64,000 nt of DNA from Fictibacillus nanhaiensis (GCA_017052515.1 JAFHKR010000039.1:744001-808000), one strand, 5' to 3'; positions 20,954-30,975 are shown, counted from the first letter of the stretch. Made by a program: numbers and translations. Notes: a model not told the origin generated them from the letters alone.

Positions 20954-21997
20954 ATGAGTCAAAAATCATTTCATGTAGCTGTTGTAGGAGCGACTGGCGC
21001 AGTTGGCCAGCAGATGTTAAATACGTTAAGTGAAAAAAACTTTCCTATAAAAAAGTTATCTCTTCTGGCAAGTAAAAGATCAGCAGGACAGGTCATCACG
21101 TTTAATGGAGAATCTCATACGATTCAAGAAGCAACTCCTGAAGCATTTGAAGGTGTTGATCTAGCATTGTTCTCAGCTGGTGGTTCTGTTTCCAAAGCTC
21201 TTGCACACGAAGCGGTGAAGAGGGGTGCGATTGTTGTAGACAACACGAGCGCATTTAGAATGGATCCGAACGTACCACTCGTTGTACCTGAAGTAAATGA
21301 ACAAGACTTATTAAAACATAACGGAATCATTGCGAATCCGAACTGTTCAACGATACAGATGGTCGTTGCCCTTCAGCCTCTTCATGAAAAGTTCGGGCTG
21401 AAAAAAGTAATCGTATCTACTTACCAAGCGGTTTCAGGAGCTGGAGCTAAAGCTGTTGAAGAACTAAAAGATCAATCAAGAGCGATTTTGAACGATGAAC
21501 CATTTGAAGCTTCCATTATGCCTTGTGCCTCAGACAAGAAACACTATCAGATCGCTTTTAACGCGGTTCCTCAAATTGATAAATTTGAAGAGAACGGATA
21601 TACGTTTGAAGAGCTTAAGATGATGAACGAAACGAAGAAGATCATGCATCTAGAGAATTTAGAGATCGCTGCAACTTGCGTTCGTTTACCAGTTGAGACT
21701 GGACATTCAGAATCTTTGTATGCAGAGTTTGAGAATGGTAACCCTTCCGTTCAAGAAATAAGAGAACTACTTAAAACAGCTCCTGGTATTACACTTCAGG
21801 ATCAGCCTGAAGAGCAGATCTATCCTATGCCAGCAATAGCTGCAGGTCTCCCTGACGTATTTGTTGGTAGAATACGTAAAGACTTAGATCGTGATAATGC
21901 GTATCATATGTGGGTCGTGTCAGATAACTTACTTAAAGGTGCTGCATATAACTCCGTACAAATCGCAGAGAGCTTGATTAAATTAAATCTGCTTTAA
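20954..21997 (+). CDS. asd: Aspartate-semialdehyde dehydrogenase
   Basis: Reduces aspartyl phosphate to aspartate semialdehyde, the branch point to lysine/diaminopimelate, threonine and methionine. The 347-residue enzyme has the NADP fold VVGATGAVGQQM, the catalytic Cys131 in NPNCSTIQM, and the conserved RLPVETGHSESLYAEF with the catalytic His. Ribosome site AAAGGAG. It heads the asd-dapG-dapA cluster, so the three enzymes are probably made together for peptidoglycan and dipicolinate synthesis. Confidence 0.97.
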   Translation: MSQKSFHVAVVGATGAVGQQMLNTLSEKNFPIKKLSLLASKRSAGQVITFNGESHTIQEATPEAFEGVDLALFSAGGSVSKALAHEAVKRGAIVVDNTSAFRMDPNVPLVVPEVNEQDLLKHNGIIANPNCSTIQMVVALQPLHEKFGLKKVIVSTYQAVSGAGAKAVEELKDQSRAILNDEPFEASIMPCASDKKHYQIAFNAVPQIDKFEENGYTFEELKMMNETKKIMHLENLEIAATCVRLPVETGHSESLYAEFENGNPSVQEIRELLKTAPGITLQDQPEEQIYPMPAIAAGLPDVFVGRIRKDLDRDNAYHMWVVSDNLLKGAAYNSVQIAESLIKLNLL

Positions 21998-22018
21998 ATA
22001 TATAAAGAAGGTGCATTC

Positions 22019-23284
22019 ATGAAGATAATCGTTCAAAAATTTGGGGGAACTTCTTTAAAAGATGATACAGGCCGCATTGAGGCGATTCGTCATATTAAAA
22101 ACGCGGTAGAAGAAGGCTATAAAGTCGTTTGTGTCGTTTCGGCGATGGGACGGTTCGGTGATCCGTATGCGACAGACTCTTTATTGAGTCTTTTAGGAGA
22201 TAAGAACAAGATTTCGAACCGAGAACAAGATCTTTTGTTGTCTTGCGGAGAGATTATTTCATCGGTCGTATTTTCTGGATTGTTAAATGCCAACGGCCTT
22301 TCATCTGTAGCTTTAACAGGTCCTCAAGCAGGATTCAGAACAAATGATGACTTTTCGAACGCACGAATTATCGATATGAAAGTCGATCGGTTAAAGTCTG
22401 AACTTGAAAACAATCAAGTAGTTGTGGTTGCAGGGTTTCAAGGACAATCAAAATCTGGGGATATTGCAACACTCGGAAGAGGAGGAAGTGACACGAGTGC
22501 TTCAGCCTTAGGTGCTGCTTTAGAAGCTGAATTTATTGATATTTTTACAGATGTAGAAGGAGTCATGACTGCTGACCCTCGACTAGTTAAGGATGCAAGA
22601 CCCTTATCTGTCGTAACCTATGCAGAGATCTGCAACATGGCTTATCAAGGAGCTAAGGTCATTCATCCACGTGCCGTGGAGATTGCCATGCAAGCCAAGA
22701 TTCCTTTACGTATTCGTTCAACGTATTCAGATCTACCGGGAACACTTGTTACATCAGCAGTAAAAGGCCCTCTAGGAAAAGACGTTCAAGAATCGATCAT
22801 TACGGGTATTGCACATGTCTCAAACATTACCCAGATTAAAGTTTATGCGAACGATGGGCAGTATGATCTTCATACAAAAGTGTTCAAAGCGATGGCTCAA
22901 GAACAAATTTCAGTAGACTTTATCAACATTAGTCCAAAAGGTGTCGTCTATACGATTATGGAAGACAAGACAGATTTGGCTTTAGCAAAATTAAAAGATC
23001 TTGGATATGAACCTGAAGTGAATCGAGATTGTGCCAAAGTATCAGCAGTTGGAGCTGGAATCGCAGGAACTCCAGGGGTGACGGCGGCTATCGTCGAATC
23101 ATTGTCCAGCAGAAACATACAAATTTTACAATCTGCTGACTCACATACTACGATTTGGGTCCTTGTAAAGAAAACAGATCTTATTGAATCAGTAAATGCT
23201 CTTCATTCCGCTTTTCGTTTGAATGAGGAAGGAATATCTGCAAACTTACAAGAAATTGTACAGCAGCAGTTTAATGAGTATTGA
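22019..23284 (+). CDS. dapG: Aspartokinase I, diaminopimelate-sensitive type
   Basis: Phosphorylates aspartate, first step of the aspartate pathway. The 421 residues start with the kinase signature VQKFGGTSLKD, contain VVAGFQGQ and TLGRGGSDTSASALG, and end with two ACT regulatory domains (about 270-400; e.g. VSAVGAGIAGTPGVTAAIVE). By order next to asd and dapA it is DapG rather than LysC; in B. subtilis this isozyme is inhibited by meso-diaminopimelate. It sits 21 bp after asd. Confidence 0.93.
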   Translation: MKIIVQKFGGTSLKDDTGRIEAIRHIKNAVEEGYKVVCVVSAMGRFGDPYATDSLLSLLGDKNKISNREQDLLLSCGEIISSVVFSGLLNANGLSSVALTGPQAGFRTNDDFSNARIIDMKVDRLKSELENNQVVVVAGFQGQSKSGDIATLGRGGSDTSASALGAALEAEFIDIFTDVEGVMTADPRLVKDARPLSVVTYAEICNMAYQGAKVIHPRAVEIAMQAKIPLRIRSTYSDLPGTLVTSAVKGPLGKDVQESIITGIAHVSNITQIKVYANDGQYDLHTKVFKAMAQEQISVDFINISPKGVVYTIMEDKTDLALAKLKDLGYEPEVNRDCAKVSAVGAGIAGTPGVTAAIVESLSSRNIQILQSADSHTTIWVLVKKTDLIESVNALHSAFRLNEEGISANLQEIVQQQFNEY

Positions 23285-23296
23285 GGAGTGAAGGAA

Positions 23297-24166
23297 ATGG
23301 ATTTCGGAAGTATTAGCACCGCGATGGTAACACCTTTTGACAGCAAAGGTAACATTGATTTTAGCAGAACCACGAAATTGGTTAACCATCTGATCAACAA
23401 TGGAACTGATAGTCTAGTAGTAGCAGGGACTACAGGAGAATCTGCTACATTAACGACAGAAGAAAAAATTGCCCTTTTTAAACACGTTGTAAAAGTGGTG
23501 GATGGAAGAGTTCCTGTGATCGCAGGAACGGGAAGCAACAATACGAAAGCATCTATTGATCTTTCAAAAAAGGCTGAAGAAATCGGTGTGGATGCTATTA
23601 TGATCGTAGCGCCGTATTATAATAAACCGAGCCAAGAAGGGATCATCGCCCATTATAAAGCGATCGCAAGTGCTGTAAGCCTTCCGATCATGGCGTATAA
23701 TATCCCAGGAAGATCAGTGATCTCATTCTCTGTTGATACAGTTCTTCGACTAGCTGAAGTGCCAAACATTGTTGCGTTGAAGGATGCTGGCGGGAATTTA
23801 GATACGATGAGTGAAGTGATTGAGAATACACCTGAGGATTTTGTTGTATATAGCGGTGACGACGGCTTAACCCTTCCATCTCTAGCGATAGGAAGCGCAG
23901 GAATCGTTTCGGTAGCTTCACATGTGATCGGAAACGAGATGCAAGAGATGATCAAGGCGTTTAGAGAAGGTGAGAATAAAGAAGCTGCGCGTATTCATCG
24001 GAAGTTGCTTCCGGTTATGCAAGAGCTCTTTAAAGCGCCTAGTCCCGCTCCGGTTAAGACAGCGCTACAAGTAAAAGGACTTGATGTTGGCGGCGTTAGA
24101 TTGCCGTTACTACCTTTAAATCAATCTGAAAGAGAAGCACTCTCAAACAAATTAAATAGCTTATAA
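23297..24166 (+). CDS. dapA: 4-hydroxy-tetrahydrodipicolinate synthase
   Basis: Condenses pyruvate with aspartate semialdehyde, first committed step to lysine, diaminopimelate and dipicolinate. The 289-residue TIM-barrel enzyme has GTTGESATL, the catalytic Tyr134 in AYNIPGRS and the Schiff-base Lys162 in ALKDAGGN. The ATG at 23297 was chosen over a GTG nine bases upstream, which overlaps the GAGGAG ribosome site, and because the protein then begins MDFGSIST like its relatives. Last gene of the cluster. Confidence 0.97.
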   Translation: MDFGSISTAMVTPFDSKGNIDFSRTTKLVNHLINNGTDSLVVAGTTGESATLTTEEKIALFKHVVKVVDGRVPVIAGTGSNNTKASIDLSKKAEEIGVDAIMIVAPYYNKPSQEGIIAHYKAIASAVSLPIMAYNIPGRSVISFSVDTVLRLAEVPNIVALKDAGGNLDTMSEVIENTPEDFVVYSGDDGLTLPSLAIGSAGIVSVASHVIGNEMQEMIKAFREGENKEAARIHRKLLPVMQELFKAPSPAPVKTALQVKGLDVGGVRLPLLPLNQSEREALSNKLNSL

Positions 24167-24180
24167 AAAGTAGTAAAGAA

Positions 24181-24206
24181 GGGCTTCGCATGCGAAGCTC
24201 TTTTTT
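24181..24206 (+). terminator. Terminator after dapA (first)
   Basis: Perfect palindrome GCTTCGCATGCGAAGC (24183-24198) extended by G-T pairs and followed by six T. Confidence 0.9.
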
Positions 24207-24236
24207 CTTATGTACTCATCAGCGATCAATATAAAC

Positions 24237-24269
24237 AAGCCCCGTCTTACATAGACAGGAGCTTTTTTA
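24237..24269 (+). terminator. Second terminator-like hairpin after dapA
   Basis: AAGC / GCTT outer and GTCT / AGAC inner pairs with a run of T. It lies 30 bp after the first terminator and may be a backup or the end of a short transcript. Confidence 0.6.
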
Positions 24270-24324
24270 ATAGGTGAGCGTATTAGTGTTGTCGCGTTTT
24301 GTCGAAGATTGTTTAATAAATTTT

Positions 24325-24408
24325 ATCCGTGAAATTATTGACTCTATACGTGAATATATTTTGATTTACCGTGAAAATAAAATGGATTACCGTGAAATTA
24401 TTAAACGT
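24325..24408. repeat. Four degenerate repeats with an exact 21-bp period
   Basis: The core CGTGAA occurs at 24328, 24349, 24370 and 24391, exactly 21 bp apart. Units begin ATCC, ATAC, TACC, TACC and then CGTGAA followed by an A/T-rich stretch. Because 21 is a multiple of three, an open frame across it (24274-24510) reads as apparent heptads (IREIIDS, IREYILI, YRENKMD, YREIIKR); I regard that frame as a by-product of the repeat. A similar array lies at 54922-55026. Confidence 0.8.
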
Positions 24409-24409
24409 T

Positions 24410-24777
24410 GCGATTTCTACAAACAAAAACTTTCACTTAAACTAGATCGAATTGCAGTCGCATCATCTTTTAATAAACAAAAAGACTTTGATTCAATCAA
24501 GAAACATTGAATTAAAGCCTCAATTTTATTCAATTATGATATTTCCGACCCAGTTTTATGTCTCTTCCTATTCTCATATTGGGGCAGTCCAGACTCAGTC
24601 AAGAAAGTGTTCTCTGCCTTCAATCATCTTACTTTTGACTGCGACGCTCCCATTGTAGCAAAAAAGGTGAGACTACGAAGGCGCTTTGCAAAGGGGGGAT
24701 GTAAATAGACTAAGACCAAAGTTCAAAAACAATTAGGAAGCACTTTAACCTTATTTTTATTTGTCTTTTGCTCAGTC
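24410..24777. other. Unexplained intergenic stretch between dapA and rnjB
   Basis: No convincing gene on either strand. Around 24640-24680 the reverse strand has a promoter-like arrangement (TTCGTA, 16 bp, TACAAT), which would direct a transcript leftward across the stretch. No known RNA family was recognised. Confidence 0.4.
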
Positions 24778-24807
24778 TTGTTTTGTATTCCTCTCATAGA
24801 GTATAAT
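24778..24807 (+). promoter_or_regulatory. SigA promoter of rnjB
   Basis: TTGTTT (24778-24783), 18 bp, perfect TATAAT (24802-24807), 62 bp before the gene. Confidence 0.6.
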
Positions 24808-24869
24808 GATTTTAAGTGACGTGATCGGGATTTATTTTTTTTACATACAACATAGGAGGAATATACACA

Positions 24870-26537
24870 TTGTCAAAACAAAATAGAGATAAAATTAAAG
24901 TTTTTGCCCTGGGCGGAGTCGGTGAGATCGGCAAAAACATGTATGTCGTGGACACAGGTGAAGAAATCTTTGTCATGGACTCAGGTCTGATGTTTCCTCA
25001 AGAGGAAATGCTTGGAATCGATATCGTCATACCAGATGTGACCTACTTGAAGGAAAACCTAGAGCGTGTGACCGGAATCTTCTTAACACATGCCCATGAA
25101 GACCATATCGGCGGGCTTCCATATGTTTTAAGACAAGTACCCGTACCTGTATATGGAACACGTTTGACGTTAGGACTTGTAGAAGCAAAGCTAAAAGAAG
25201 CGGGACTATTGCGTTCGACAGAGTTAAATTTAATTGAAACGAACCAAAAGCTTTCATTTAACAGTGCGAAGGTGAGCTTCTTCCACGTAAATCACAGTAT
25301 TCCAGATGCAGTAGGAATTGCAATTCACACGTCACAGGGAATTATTGCAAATACTGGTGATTTTAAGATCGATCATACACCAATCGATGGACAGCATACA
25401 GAGTTCGGCAAGATCTCAAGCCTAGCTGAAGAAGGAGTACTGTGTCTGCTATCAGATAGCACGAACGCAGAACGACCAGGCTCTACAGGTCCAGAAGCAC
25501 AAGTCGGACAAGAGATCCTTGATGTGTTCCAAGCGGCAAAAGGAAGAATAATCATTGCTTCATTTGCTTCAAATGTACACCGTGTTCAGCAAGTGATGAA
25601 CGCTGCTGCAAAAACAAACAGAAAAGTAGCTGTTAACGGAAGAAGTATGGTAAAAGTTGTTGATATCGCATCACAACTTGGCTATTTGACAATCGAAAAA
25701 GATCTATTAGTAACGATTGATCAAGCAAACGATTACAGTGATGAAAAAGTAGTTATCTTAACAACGGGTAGCCAAGGTGAATCGATGGCAGCGTTGTCTA
25801 GAATGGCACAAAAATCACACAAGCAGATCGCTCTTCGTCCTTCAGATACAGTCGTAATTGCCGCTACCCCGATACCTGGCAATGAAACTTCAGTTGCGAA
25901 GATGGTTGATAAACTGATGCGTACAGGAGCAGATGTTATATTTGGTCAGAAAAAGGTACACGTATCCGGACATGGTAGTGCGGAAGAACTTAAGTTCATG
26001 CTTAGTATGATGAAACCGAAATATTTCATGCCAGTTCATGGTGAGTATAAGATGCAAAAAGCGCATCAAAAATTAGCGATTGAAGTTGGAGTTGAAAAAG
26101 ACAACATCTTTATCGTGGATAAAGGTGAAGTGGTAGAGTTCGCCAACGGGTTCGCTCAAAAAACAGGGAAAGTACCGTCAGGAAACGTATTAGTAGATGG
26201 TCTTGGTGTAGGAGATATCGGAAACATCGTGCTTCGTGATCGTAAACTATTATCACAAGATGGGATTTTAGTGGTCGTTGTTACGATCAGTAAAGATTCT
26301 CATAAACTGATTTCAGGTCCTGAGATCATATCAAGAGGCTTTGTATACGTACGTGAAAGTGAAGCTCTTCTTCAAGAAGCAAATACAAAAGTTCGTGACG
26401 TACTTGAAAAGTGCATGAACGAAAATATGAAAGAATGGTCTAGTCTGAAGTCAAACGTTAGAGATACATTAAGTCAGTATCTGTTCGAAAAAACGAAGAG
26501 AAGACCAATGATCATGCCGATCATAATGGAAATTTAA
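24870..26537 (+). CDS. rnjB: Ribonuclease J2
   Basis: Metallo-beta-lactamase/beta-CASP ribonuclease that partners RNase J1 in mRNA decay and rRNA processing. The 555 residues start after VFALGGVGEIGKNMYV, carry the zinc motif HAHEDHIGG (about 74-82), NTGDFKIDH, the beta-CASP region with SDSTNAERPG and a C-terminal domain. Its position after dapA and before tepA is that of B. subtilis rnjB (ymfA), which distinguishes it from rnjA. Starts at TTG behind AGGAGGAA. Confidence 0.92.
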   Translation: MSKQNRDKIKVFALGGVGEIGKNMYVVDTGEEIFVMDSGLMFPQEEMLGIDIVIPDVTYLKENLERVTGIFLTHAHEDHIGGLPYVLRQVPVPVYGTRLTLGLVEAKLKEAGLLRSTELNLIETNQKLSFNSAKVSFFHVNHSIPDAVGIAIHTSQGIIANTGDFKIDHTPIDGQHTEFGKISSLAEEGVLCLLSDSTNAERPGSTGPEAQVGQEILDVFQAAKGRIIIASFASNVHRVQQVMNAAAKTNRKVAVNGRSMVKVVDIASQLGYLTIEKDLLVTIDQANDYSDEKVVILTTGSQGESMAALSRMAQKSHKQIALRPSDTVVIAATPIPGNETSVAKMVDKLMRTGADVIFGQKKVHVSGHGSAEELKFMLSMMKPKYFMPVHGEYKMQKAHQKLAIEVGVEKDNIFIVDKGEVVEFANGFAQKTGKVPSGNVLVDGLGVGDIGNIVLRDRKLLSQDGILVVVVTISKDSHKLISGPEIISRGFVYVRESEALLQEANTKVRDVLEKCMNENMKEWSSLKSNVRDTLSQYLFEKTKRRPMIMPIIMEI

Positions 26538-26565
26538 CCCGCTGATACAGCGGGTTTTTATTTTT
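26536..26565 (+). terminator. Terminator after rnjB
   Basis: Stem AACCCGCTG / CAGCGGGTT with a 3-base loop overlaps the rnjB stop and is followed by TTTATTTTTTT. Confidence 0.85.
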
Positions 26566-26628
26566 TTCTCATATCAATGGAAAAAACGCCCATACTAAGA
26601 AGAACCTAACTTAGAAGGGGTATGAATT

Positions 26629-27369
26629 ATGGATCAGACACCAGAAACAGAAACACCACAAACAGATGCACCTAAAAAGGACGATAGCTCGGGACTTATA
26701 CAGAAGATACAGTCGTTAGGACAAACGAACGTACCTACAATGGAAGGCTCGAGCATACATTGTTTGACGATCGTGGGCCAGATCGAAGGGCACATGCAGT
26801 TACCTCCTAACAATAAAGCAACAAAATATGAACACTTGATTCCGCAGCTAGTAGCCATCGAACAGAATCACAAGATCGAAGGACTTCTTGTTATTCTGAA
26901 TACAGTAGGTGGAGATGTGGAGGCTGGCCTTGCGATCTCTGAGATGATCGCATCCCTCTCAAAGCCTAGCGTTTCTCTCGTATTAGGAGGAGGACATTCT
27001 ATCGGAGTACCAATAGCGGTCAGCGCTGATTATTCGTTCATCGCTCCAACGGCTACTATGACCATCCATCCTGTTCGACTGACAGGTCTGGTCATTGGAG
27101 TACCACAAACATTTGAGTATTTAGACAAGATGCAGGACCGGGTGATTTCTTTTGTTACGAGCCATTCAGAGATCACAGAAGAGCGATTTAAAGAATTGAT
27201 GTTCTCTAAAGGGAACTTGACTCGTGATATCGGTACCAATGTGATTGGAACGGATGCCGTAAGTGATGGACTCATAAACGAAGTAGGCGGAGTCGGCCAA
27301 GCGCTCAAAAAGTTAAACGAACTGATCGAAGCGAACAAAAATGAAGACGATAAAGGATTAACACAATGA
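26629..27369 (+). CDS. tepA: TepA, ClpP-class serine protease
   Basis: ClpP-like protease of the translocation-enhancing type; in B. subtilis implicated in protein export and in degrading small acid-soluble spore proteins during germination. In 246 residues: a charged N-terminal 30-residue tail, [20 protein letters not shown], Ser124 in GGGHSIGVP and His147 in TIHPVRLTG, the expected nucleophile and general base. Ribosome site AAGGGGTATG. The last codons overlap ylzJ by 4 bp. Cytoplasmic; no signal peptide. Confidence 0.92.
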   Translation: MDQTPETETPQTDAPKKDDSSGLIQKIQSLGQTNVPTMEGSSIHCLTIVGQIEGHMQLPPNNKATKYEHLIPQLVAIEQNHKIEGLLVILNTVGGDVEAGLAISEMIASLSKPSVSLVLGGGHSIGVPIAVSADYSFIAPTATMTIHPVRLTGLVIGVPQTFEYLDKMQDRVISFVTSHSEITEERFKELMFSKGNLTRDIGTNVIGTDAVSDGLINEVGGVGQALKKLNELIEANKNEDDKGLTQ

Positions 27370-27575
27370 TCTGGTACACGATGCAGCCTTTTGAATTGAT
27401 GTTTCCGGAAGAAGGAAACGAACAATCTGCGCAGAATGTTATACTTTATAATAACGTCCCTGTCCTCATCGAACGTATGGGCGATGAGACAAAGATCGTT
27501 CAGATCATGAGCACAGATCCTTCTCATTTCTTACTGGAAGACTGCCAACCTGGAATGGTGCTGCGAAACTTTTAA
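27366..27575 (+). CDS. ylzJ: YlzJ-like small protein
   Basis: A 69-residue protein starting [15 protein letters not shown] and containing [14 protein letters not shown], the pattern of the YlzJ family, which always follows tepA in Bacillus. It overlaps the tepA stop (ATGA), so it is translationally coupled to it. No function is established and no motif suggests one. Confidence 0.85.
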   Translation: MIWYTMQPFELMFPEEGNEQSAQNVILYNNVPVLIERMGDETKIVQIMSTDPSHFLLEDCQPGMVLRNF

Positions 27576-27608
27576 AAAAGTCATCTAAGAATTATGCTAT
27601 ACTAGTAC

Positions 27609-27643
27609 AAAGCAGCCTTCAATTTTGCAGGGCTGCTTTTCTT
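27609..27643 (+). terminator. Terminator between ylzJ and spoIIIE
   Basis: Stem AAAGCAGCC / GGCTGCTTT (27609-27617 / 27631-27639) then TTCTTTCT. An extended -10 (TGCTATACT) lies at 27595-27603, immediately before the stem, so a start there would run straight into the hairpin. Confidence 0.8.
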
Positions 27644-27695
27644 TCTATTTTTGTTCATACATACATAATTGAGGCAAGCTAGCGAGGTGAAAAAA

Positions 27696-30053
27696 ATGGC
27701 AAAAAACAAAAAAAAGAAAGCCAAGAATAAAGGCAGATGGAAAGAGCAGCTGACGTATGAGATAGCGGGACTTACCATCTTAGCACTGTCTTCTTTAGCA
27801 CTTGCTAAGATGGGAAACGTAGGAATGGCTTTTGTTCATCTTCTGCGTTTCTTTAGTGGAGAATGGTATGGCATCCTTCTGCTCGGTTGTATCTTATTAT
27901 CCTTTTATTTGATCTGGAAAAGAAGCTGGCCGGTTCTCATATCGAAGAAATTAACAGGTGTTTATATCCTTTTCTTCTCGTTTTTAGTTTTGAGCCACTT
28001 AACGTTGTTCGAACATTTAACAAACGGTGGAGAATGGAAAGATGCGTCGGTCATAAGAAACACGTGGGATCTATATTGGATGCAGCTTCAAGGGGAAACT
28101 GCAACGGATGATATTGGTGGAGGACTTGTAGGAGCTATCGGATTCGCTCTTTTTTACTTTTTATTTGGTGCAGGAGGAACAAAGCTTGTCATTTTCTTTC
28201 TCATAATAGGAAGCCTCCTGTTGATCTCAGGTAAATCGTTGTCCGTTCTTCTTCAGAAACTCGTTGATACATCAAGTTCAGCAACTTCTAAAATGAAAGA
28301 GTACATAAAAGAAAAGAAGACTTCAATTTCTGAAGAAAGAATGAAAAAAGTTAAAGAAAAGAAAAGTTTAAAACCGGCAACTGATGATGAAGAAGAGACG
28401 GAAGAGATCATCATCTCTGAAGAACCTGTCATTGAAGATTTTACGAAAAGAGTTCAACAAACAGAGAGTGGCGTTCAGTTAAAATTTGCTCCTCAGATGT
28501 ATGGTGAGAATGAAGAAAAAGAAGAGCAAAGAGATGCAAGGGAAGCAGAGAACGAATCTACACCTTCGCCTTTACCGGTTAACTTTGGTGATGAGGTCAT
28601 ACAGAATGAGCATTATCAGCTTCCGACCATGAAACATCTTAGAACGCCTCAAAACAGCGGACAGCATAAAGACAAGCAATACGCTGCAAGTAAAAGTAAC
28701 GCGAAAAAACTTGAAAAAACGTTCGAGAGTTTTGGCGTAAAAGCAAAAGTACTTAAAGTTCATCTTGGACCTGCTGTTACGAAATACGAAGTGTACCCAG
28801 ATGTTGGTGTTAAGGTAAGTAAGATCGTGAACCTATCAGATGACTTGGCTCTCGCTCTTGCTGCAAAAGATATTCGAATCGAAGCGCCTATACCAGGAAA
28901 ATCAGCTGTTGGGATCGAGGTGCCGAATCAAGAGATCTCGATGGTAACATTAAGAGAAGTTCTTGAAGCCCCTCAGTTTTCGGGTCAGCAATCACCTCTT
29001 GCGATCGGTCTTGGCAGGGATATCTCCGGTGAACCGATCATCGCAGATCTTTCTAAGATGCCTCATTTGCTTGTTGCAGGAGCGACAGGGAGCGGTAAGA
29101 GCGTGTGTGTAAACGGCATTATCACGAGTATTCTGATGAGAGCTAAACCACATGAAGTGAAAATGATGATGATTGATCCGAAGATGGTAGAATTAAATAT
29201 GTATAATGGGATACCTCATCTCCTCGCACCAGTTGTAACTGAGCCGAAGAAGGCTGCTCAAGCTTTAAAACGGGTAGTCTCTGAGATGGAACGCAGGTAT
29301 GAGCTATTCTCCCATAGTGGTACACGGAACATCGAAGGTTACAACGAATCGATCCGAAAACAAAACGCTAAAGGGGATGCTAAACAGCCCTTCCTACCAT
29401 ATATCGTCGTTATTGTTGATGAACTTGCTGATTTGATGATGGTTGCATCTGGTGATGTTGAGGACGCGATCACTCGTCTAGCACAGATGGCTCGTGCAGC
29501 TGGTATACACTTGATTATTGCAACTCAGCGGCCATCTGTTGATGTCATCACGGGTGTTATTAAAGCGAACATTCCATCACGCATCGCGTTTAGTGTATCC
29601 TCACAAACCGATTCAAGAACGATACTGGATATGGGAGGGGCAGAAAAACTTTTAGGAAGAGGAGATATGTTGTTCTTCCCTTCAGGAGCTTCAAAGCCTG
29701 TTCGTGTTCAAGGTGCATTTTTATCAGATGAAGAAGTGGAAACGATCGTAGAACACTGTGTATCACAGCAAAGAGCACAATACCAAGCAGAGATGATTCC
29801 TACAGAAGAAGCAGAACCTGCTGTCATGGAGTCTGAAGATGACTTGTTTGCTGATGCTGTCAGACTTGTCGTCGATATGCAGACAGCCTCGGTTTCCATG
29901 CTTCAACGAAGGTTTCGCATCGGTTATTCAAGAGCTGCAAGATTGATCGACTCGATGGAATCAAAAGGAATAGTAGGTCCATATGAAGGATCAAAACCTC
30001 GAGAAGTGTTGATCTCCACGATGCCTGATGAAAAAGAAGCGTCTAGTTCATAA
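27696..30053 (+). CDS. spoIIIE: DNA translocase SpoIIIE/FtsK
   Basis: Septum-anchored ATPase that pumps the chromosome into the forespore. The 785-residue protein has a basic N-terminus, four hydrophobic membrane helices (about 25-190), a charged linker (about 200-340), the motor with Walker [10 protein letters not shown] (about 462) and Walker [14 protein letters not shown], and a C-terminal gamma winged helix with LLQ-type [15 protein letters not shown] that reads SRS/KOPS DNA signals. The ATG at 27696 behind GCGAGGTG was preferred. Next to tepA-ylzJ as in B. subtilis. Confidence 0.96.
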   Translation: MAKNKKKKAKNKGRWKEQLTYEIAGLTILALSSLALAKMGNVGMAFVHLLRFFSGEWYGILLLGCILLSFYLIWKRSWPVLISKKLTGVYILFFSFLVLSHLTLFEHLTNGGEWKDASVIRNTWDLYWMQLQGETATDDIGGGLVGAIGFALFYFLFGAGGTKLVIFFLIIGSLLLISGKSLSVLLQKLVDTSSSATSKMKEYIKEKKTSISEERMKKVKEKKSLKPATDDEEETEEIIISEEPVIEDFTKRVQQTESGVQLKFAPQMYGENEEKEEQRDAREAENESTPSPLPVNFGDEVIQNEHYQLPTMKHLRTPQNSGQHKDKQYAASKSNAKKLEKTFESFGVKAKVLKVHLGPAVTKYEVYPDVGVKVSKIVNLSDDLALALAAKDIRIEAPIPGKSAVGIEVPNQEISMVTLREVLEAPQFSGQQSPLAIGLGRDISGEPIIADLSKMPHLLVAGATGSGKSVCVNGIITSILMRAKPHEVKMMMIDPKMVELNMYNGIPHLLAPVVTEPKKAAQALKRVVSEMERRYELFSHSGTRNIEGYNESIRKQNAKGDAKQPFLPYIVVIVDELADLMMVASGDVEDAITRLAQMARAAGIHLIIATQRPSVDVITGVIKANIPSRIAFSVSSQTDSRTILDMGGAEKLLGRGDMLFFPSGASKPVRVQGAFLSDEEVETIVEHCVSQQRAQYQAEMIPTEEAEPAVMESEDDLFADAVRLVVDMQTASVSMLQRRFRIGYSRAARLIDSMESKGIVGPYEGSKPREVLISTMPDEKEASSS

Positions 30054-30058
30054 GTCTT

Positions 30059-30091
30059 AGGAAAACGAGCTCATGCGGGCTCGTTTTCCTC
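30059..30091 (+). terminator. Terminator after spoIIIE
   Basis: Perfect 12-bp stem AGGAAAACGAGC / GCTCGTTTTCCT with an 8-base loop; the T stretch is within the right arm and followed by CTGTG. Confidence 0.7.
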
Positions 30092-30160
30092 TGTGTATGG
30101 AAATTAATTCAAGTAATGTAAAAAGCAAAGAACACCTATTAAAAATTTGTAAAAATAGTA

Positions 30161-30189
30161 TTTATTTATAGAAATAAAAATGGTATAGT
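30161..30189 (+). promoter_or_regulatory. Promoter with overlapping inverted repeat upstream of ymfC/nupR
   Basis: A -10 TATAGT lies at 30184-30189; the -35 position (TTTATT, 17 bp upstream) overlaps a perfect inverted repeat TTTATTT (30161-30167) / AAATAAA (30172-30178). An inverted repeat in the spacer is where a repressor could act, possibly the GntR protein on its own gene. A CodY-type site was considered but matches poorly. Confidence 0.4.
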
Positions 30190-30249
30190 AATGTCGATTC
30201 TACTAATAATTTGTCATACGTCGAACAACTAAGTTAAGGTGGTTTTGTA

Positions 30250-30975
30250 ATGTCAATAAAGGCTGACCATCGCTTGTTATATATAAAAGTGATTGAAAAG
30301 TTAAAAAAAGATATTGAAGAAGGTATTTATAAAGAGGGAGAAAAACTTCCTTCTGAGTTTGAGTTATCCAAACAGCTTGGTATATCTCGAGCTACATTGC
30401 GTGAAGCGCTTCGTATTTTAGAAGATGAAAACGTACTCATTCGAAAACATGGTGTTGGGACTTTTGTAAGAACTCGTGCTTTGTTCTCATCTGGCATTGA
30501 AGAACTCTACAGTGTGACCGATATGATAGAAAGAGGCGGCAAACGCGCTGGTACTATTTTCCTAACGTCGCAGATGACAGATGTTACAGAAGAACTACTT
30601 AGTAAGTTTAATGATTCATTGCCTGAAGGACTCATGATGATGGAGCGGGTACGTACAGCAGATGGTGAACCAGTCGTTTTTTGTAAGGACCATATGCCAG
30701 CACACCTTTTCCCTGCAAAAGGGTTACACGATTATGAATCATTCTTAGAGATGTTGGAAAAGGAAACGGGAAGACGTGTTATGTATGCGGTAACAAACAT
30801 CGAACCGATCGGATATCACGACAGAGTTTCTGAAATATTGGAAAGCGATGAACGCGTTCCTCTCCTCATCTTAAAACAAATGCATTACGATCAATTTGAT
30901 GAACCTGTACTTTATTCTTGCAACTATTTTAGATCTGATAAGTTTATGTTCTCTGTTTTAAGAAAGCGCTTATAG
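30250..30975 (+). CDS. nupR: GntR/HutC-family transcriptional regulator (YmfC/NupR type)
   Basis: DNA-binding repressor of 241 residues. The N-terminal winged helix has [37 protein letters not shown], split around residues 25-65; the C-terminal UTRA ligand domain contains the pattern [13 protein letters not shown]. It has the position of B. subtilis ymfC, which I recall as regulator of the guanosine importer nupNOPQ; here that importer is directly downstream, which supports local control. The ligand, likely a nucleoside-related molecule, is inferred. Confidence 0.8.
   Translation: MSIKADHRLLYIKVIEKLKKDIEEGIYKEGEKLPSEFELSKQLGISRATLREALRILEDENVLIRKHGVGTFVRTRALFSSGIEELYSVTDMIERGGKRAGTIFLTSQMTDVTEELLSKFNDSLPEGLMMMERVRTADGEPVVFCKDHMPAHLFPAKGLHDYESFLEMLEKETGRRVMYAVTNIEPIGYHDRVSEILESDERVPLLILKQMHYDQFDEPVLYSCNYFRSDKFMFSVLRKRL

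Noticed and set aside
24325..24408. CRISPR array
   Set aside because: Only the first 6-9 bases of each 21-bp unit are conserved, there are no unique spacers of 30 or so bases, and no cas genes occur in the window.
24274..24510. 78-residue open frame with heptad-like pattern after dapA
   Set aside because: The heptads follow from the 21-bp DNA repeat; the start lies directly after a terminator without a good ribosome site, and the residues resemble no family I know.
27030..27527. 165-residue minus-strand frame opposite tepA and ylzJ
   Set aside because: Overlaps two recognised genes completely; no ribosome site or family pattern.
30150..30180. CodY-binding site upstream of ymfC/nupR
   Set aside because: The best 15-base stretch differs from the CodY consensus at about six positions, too many to claim.
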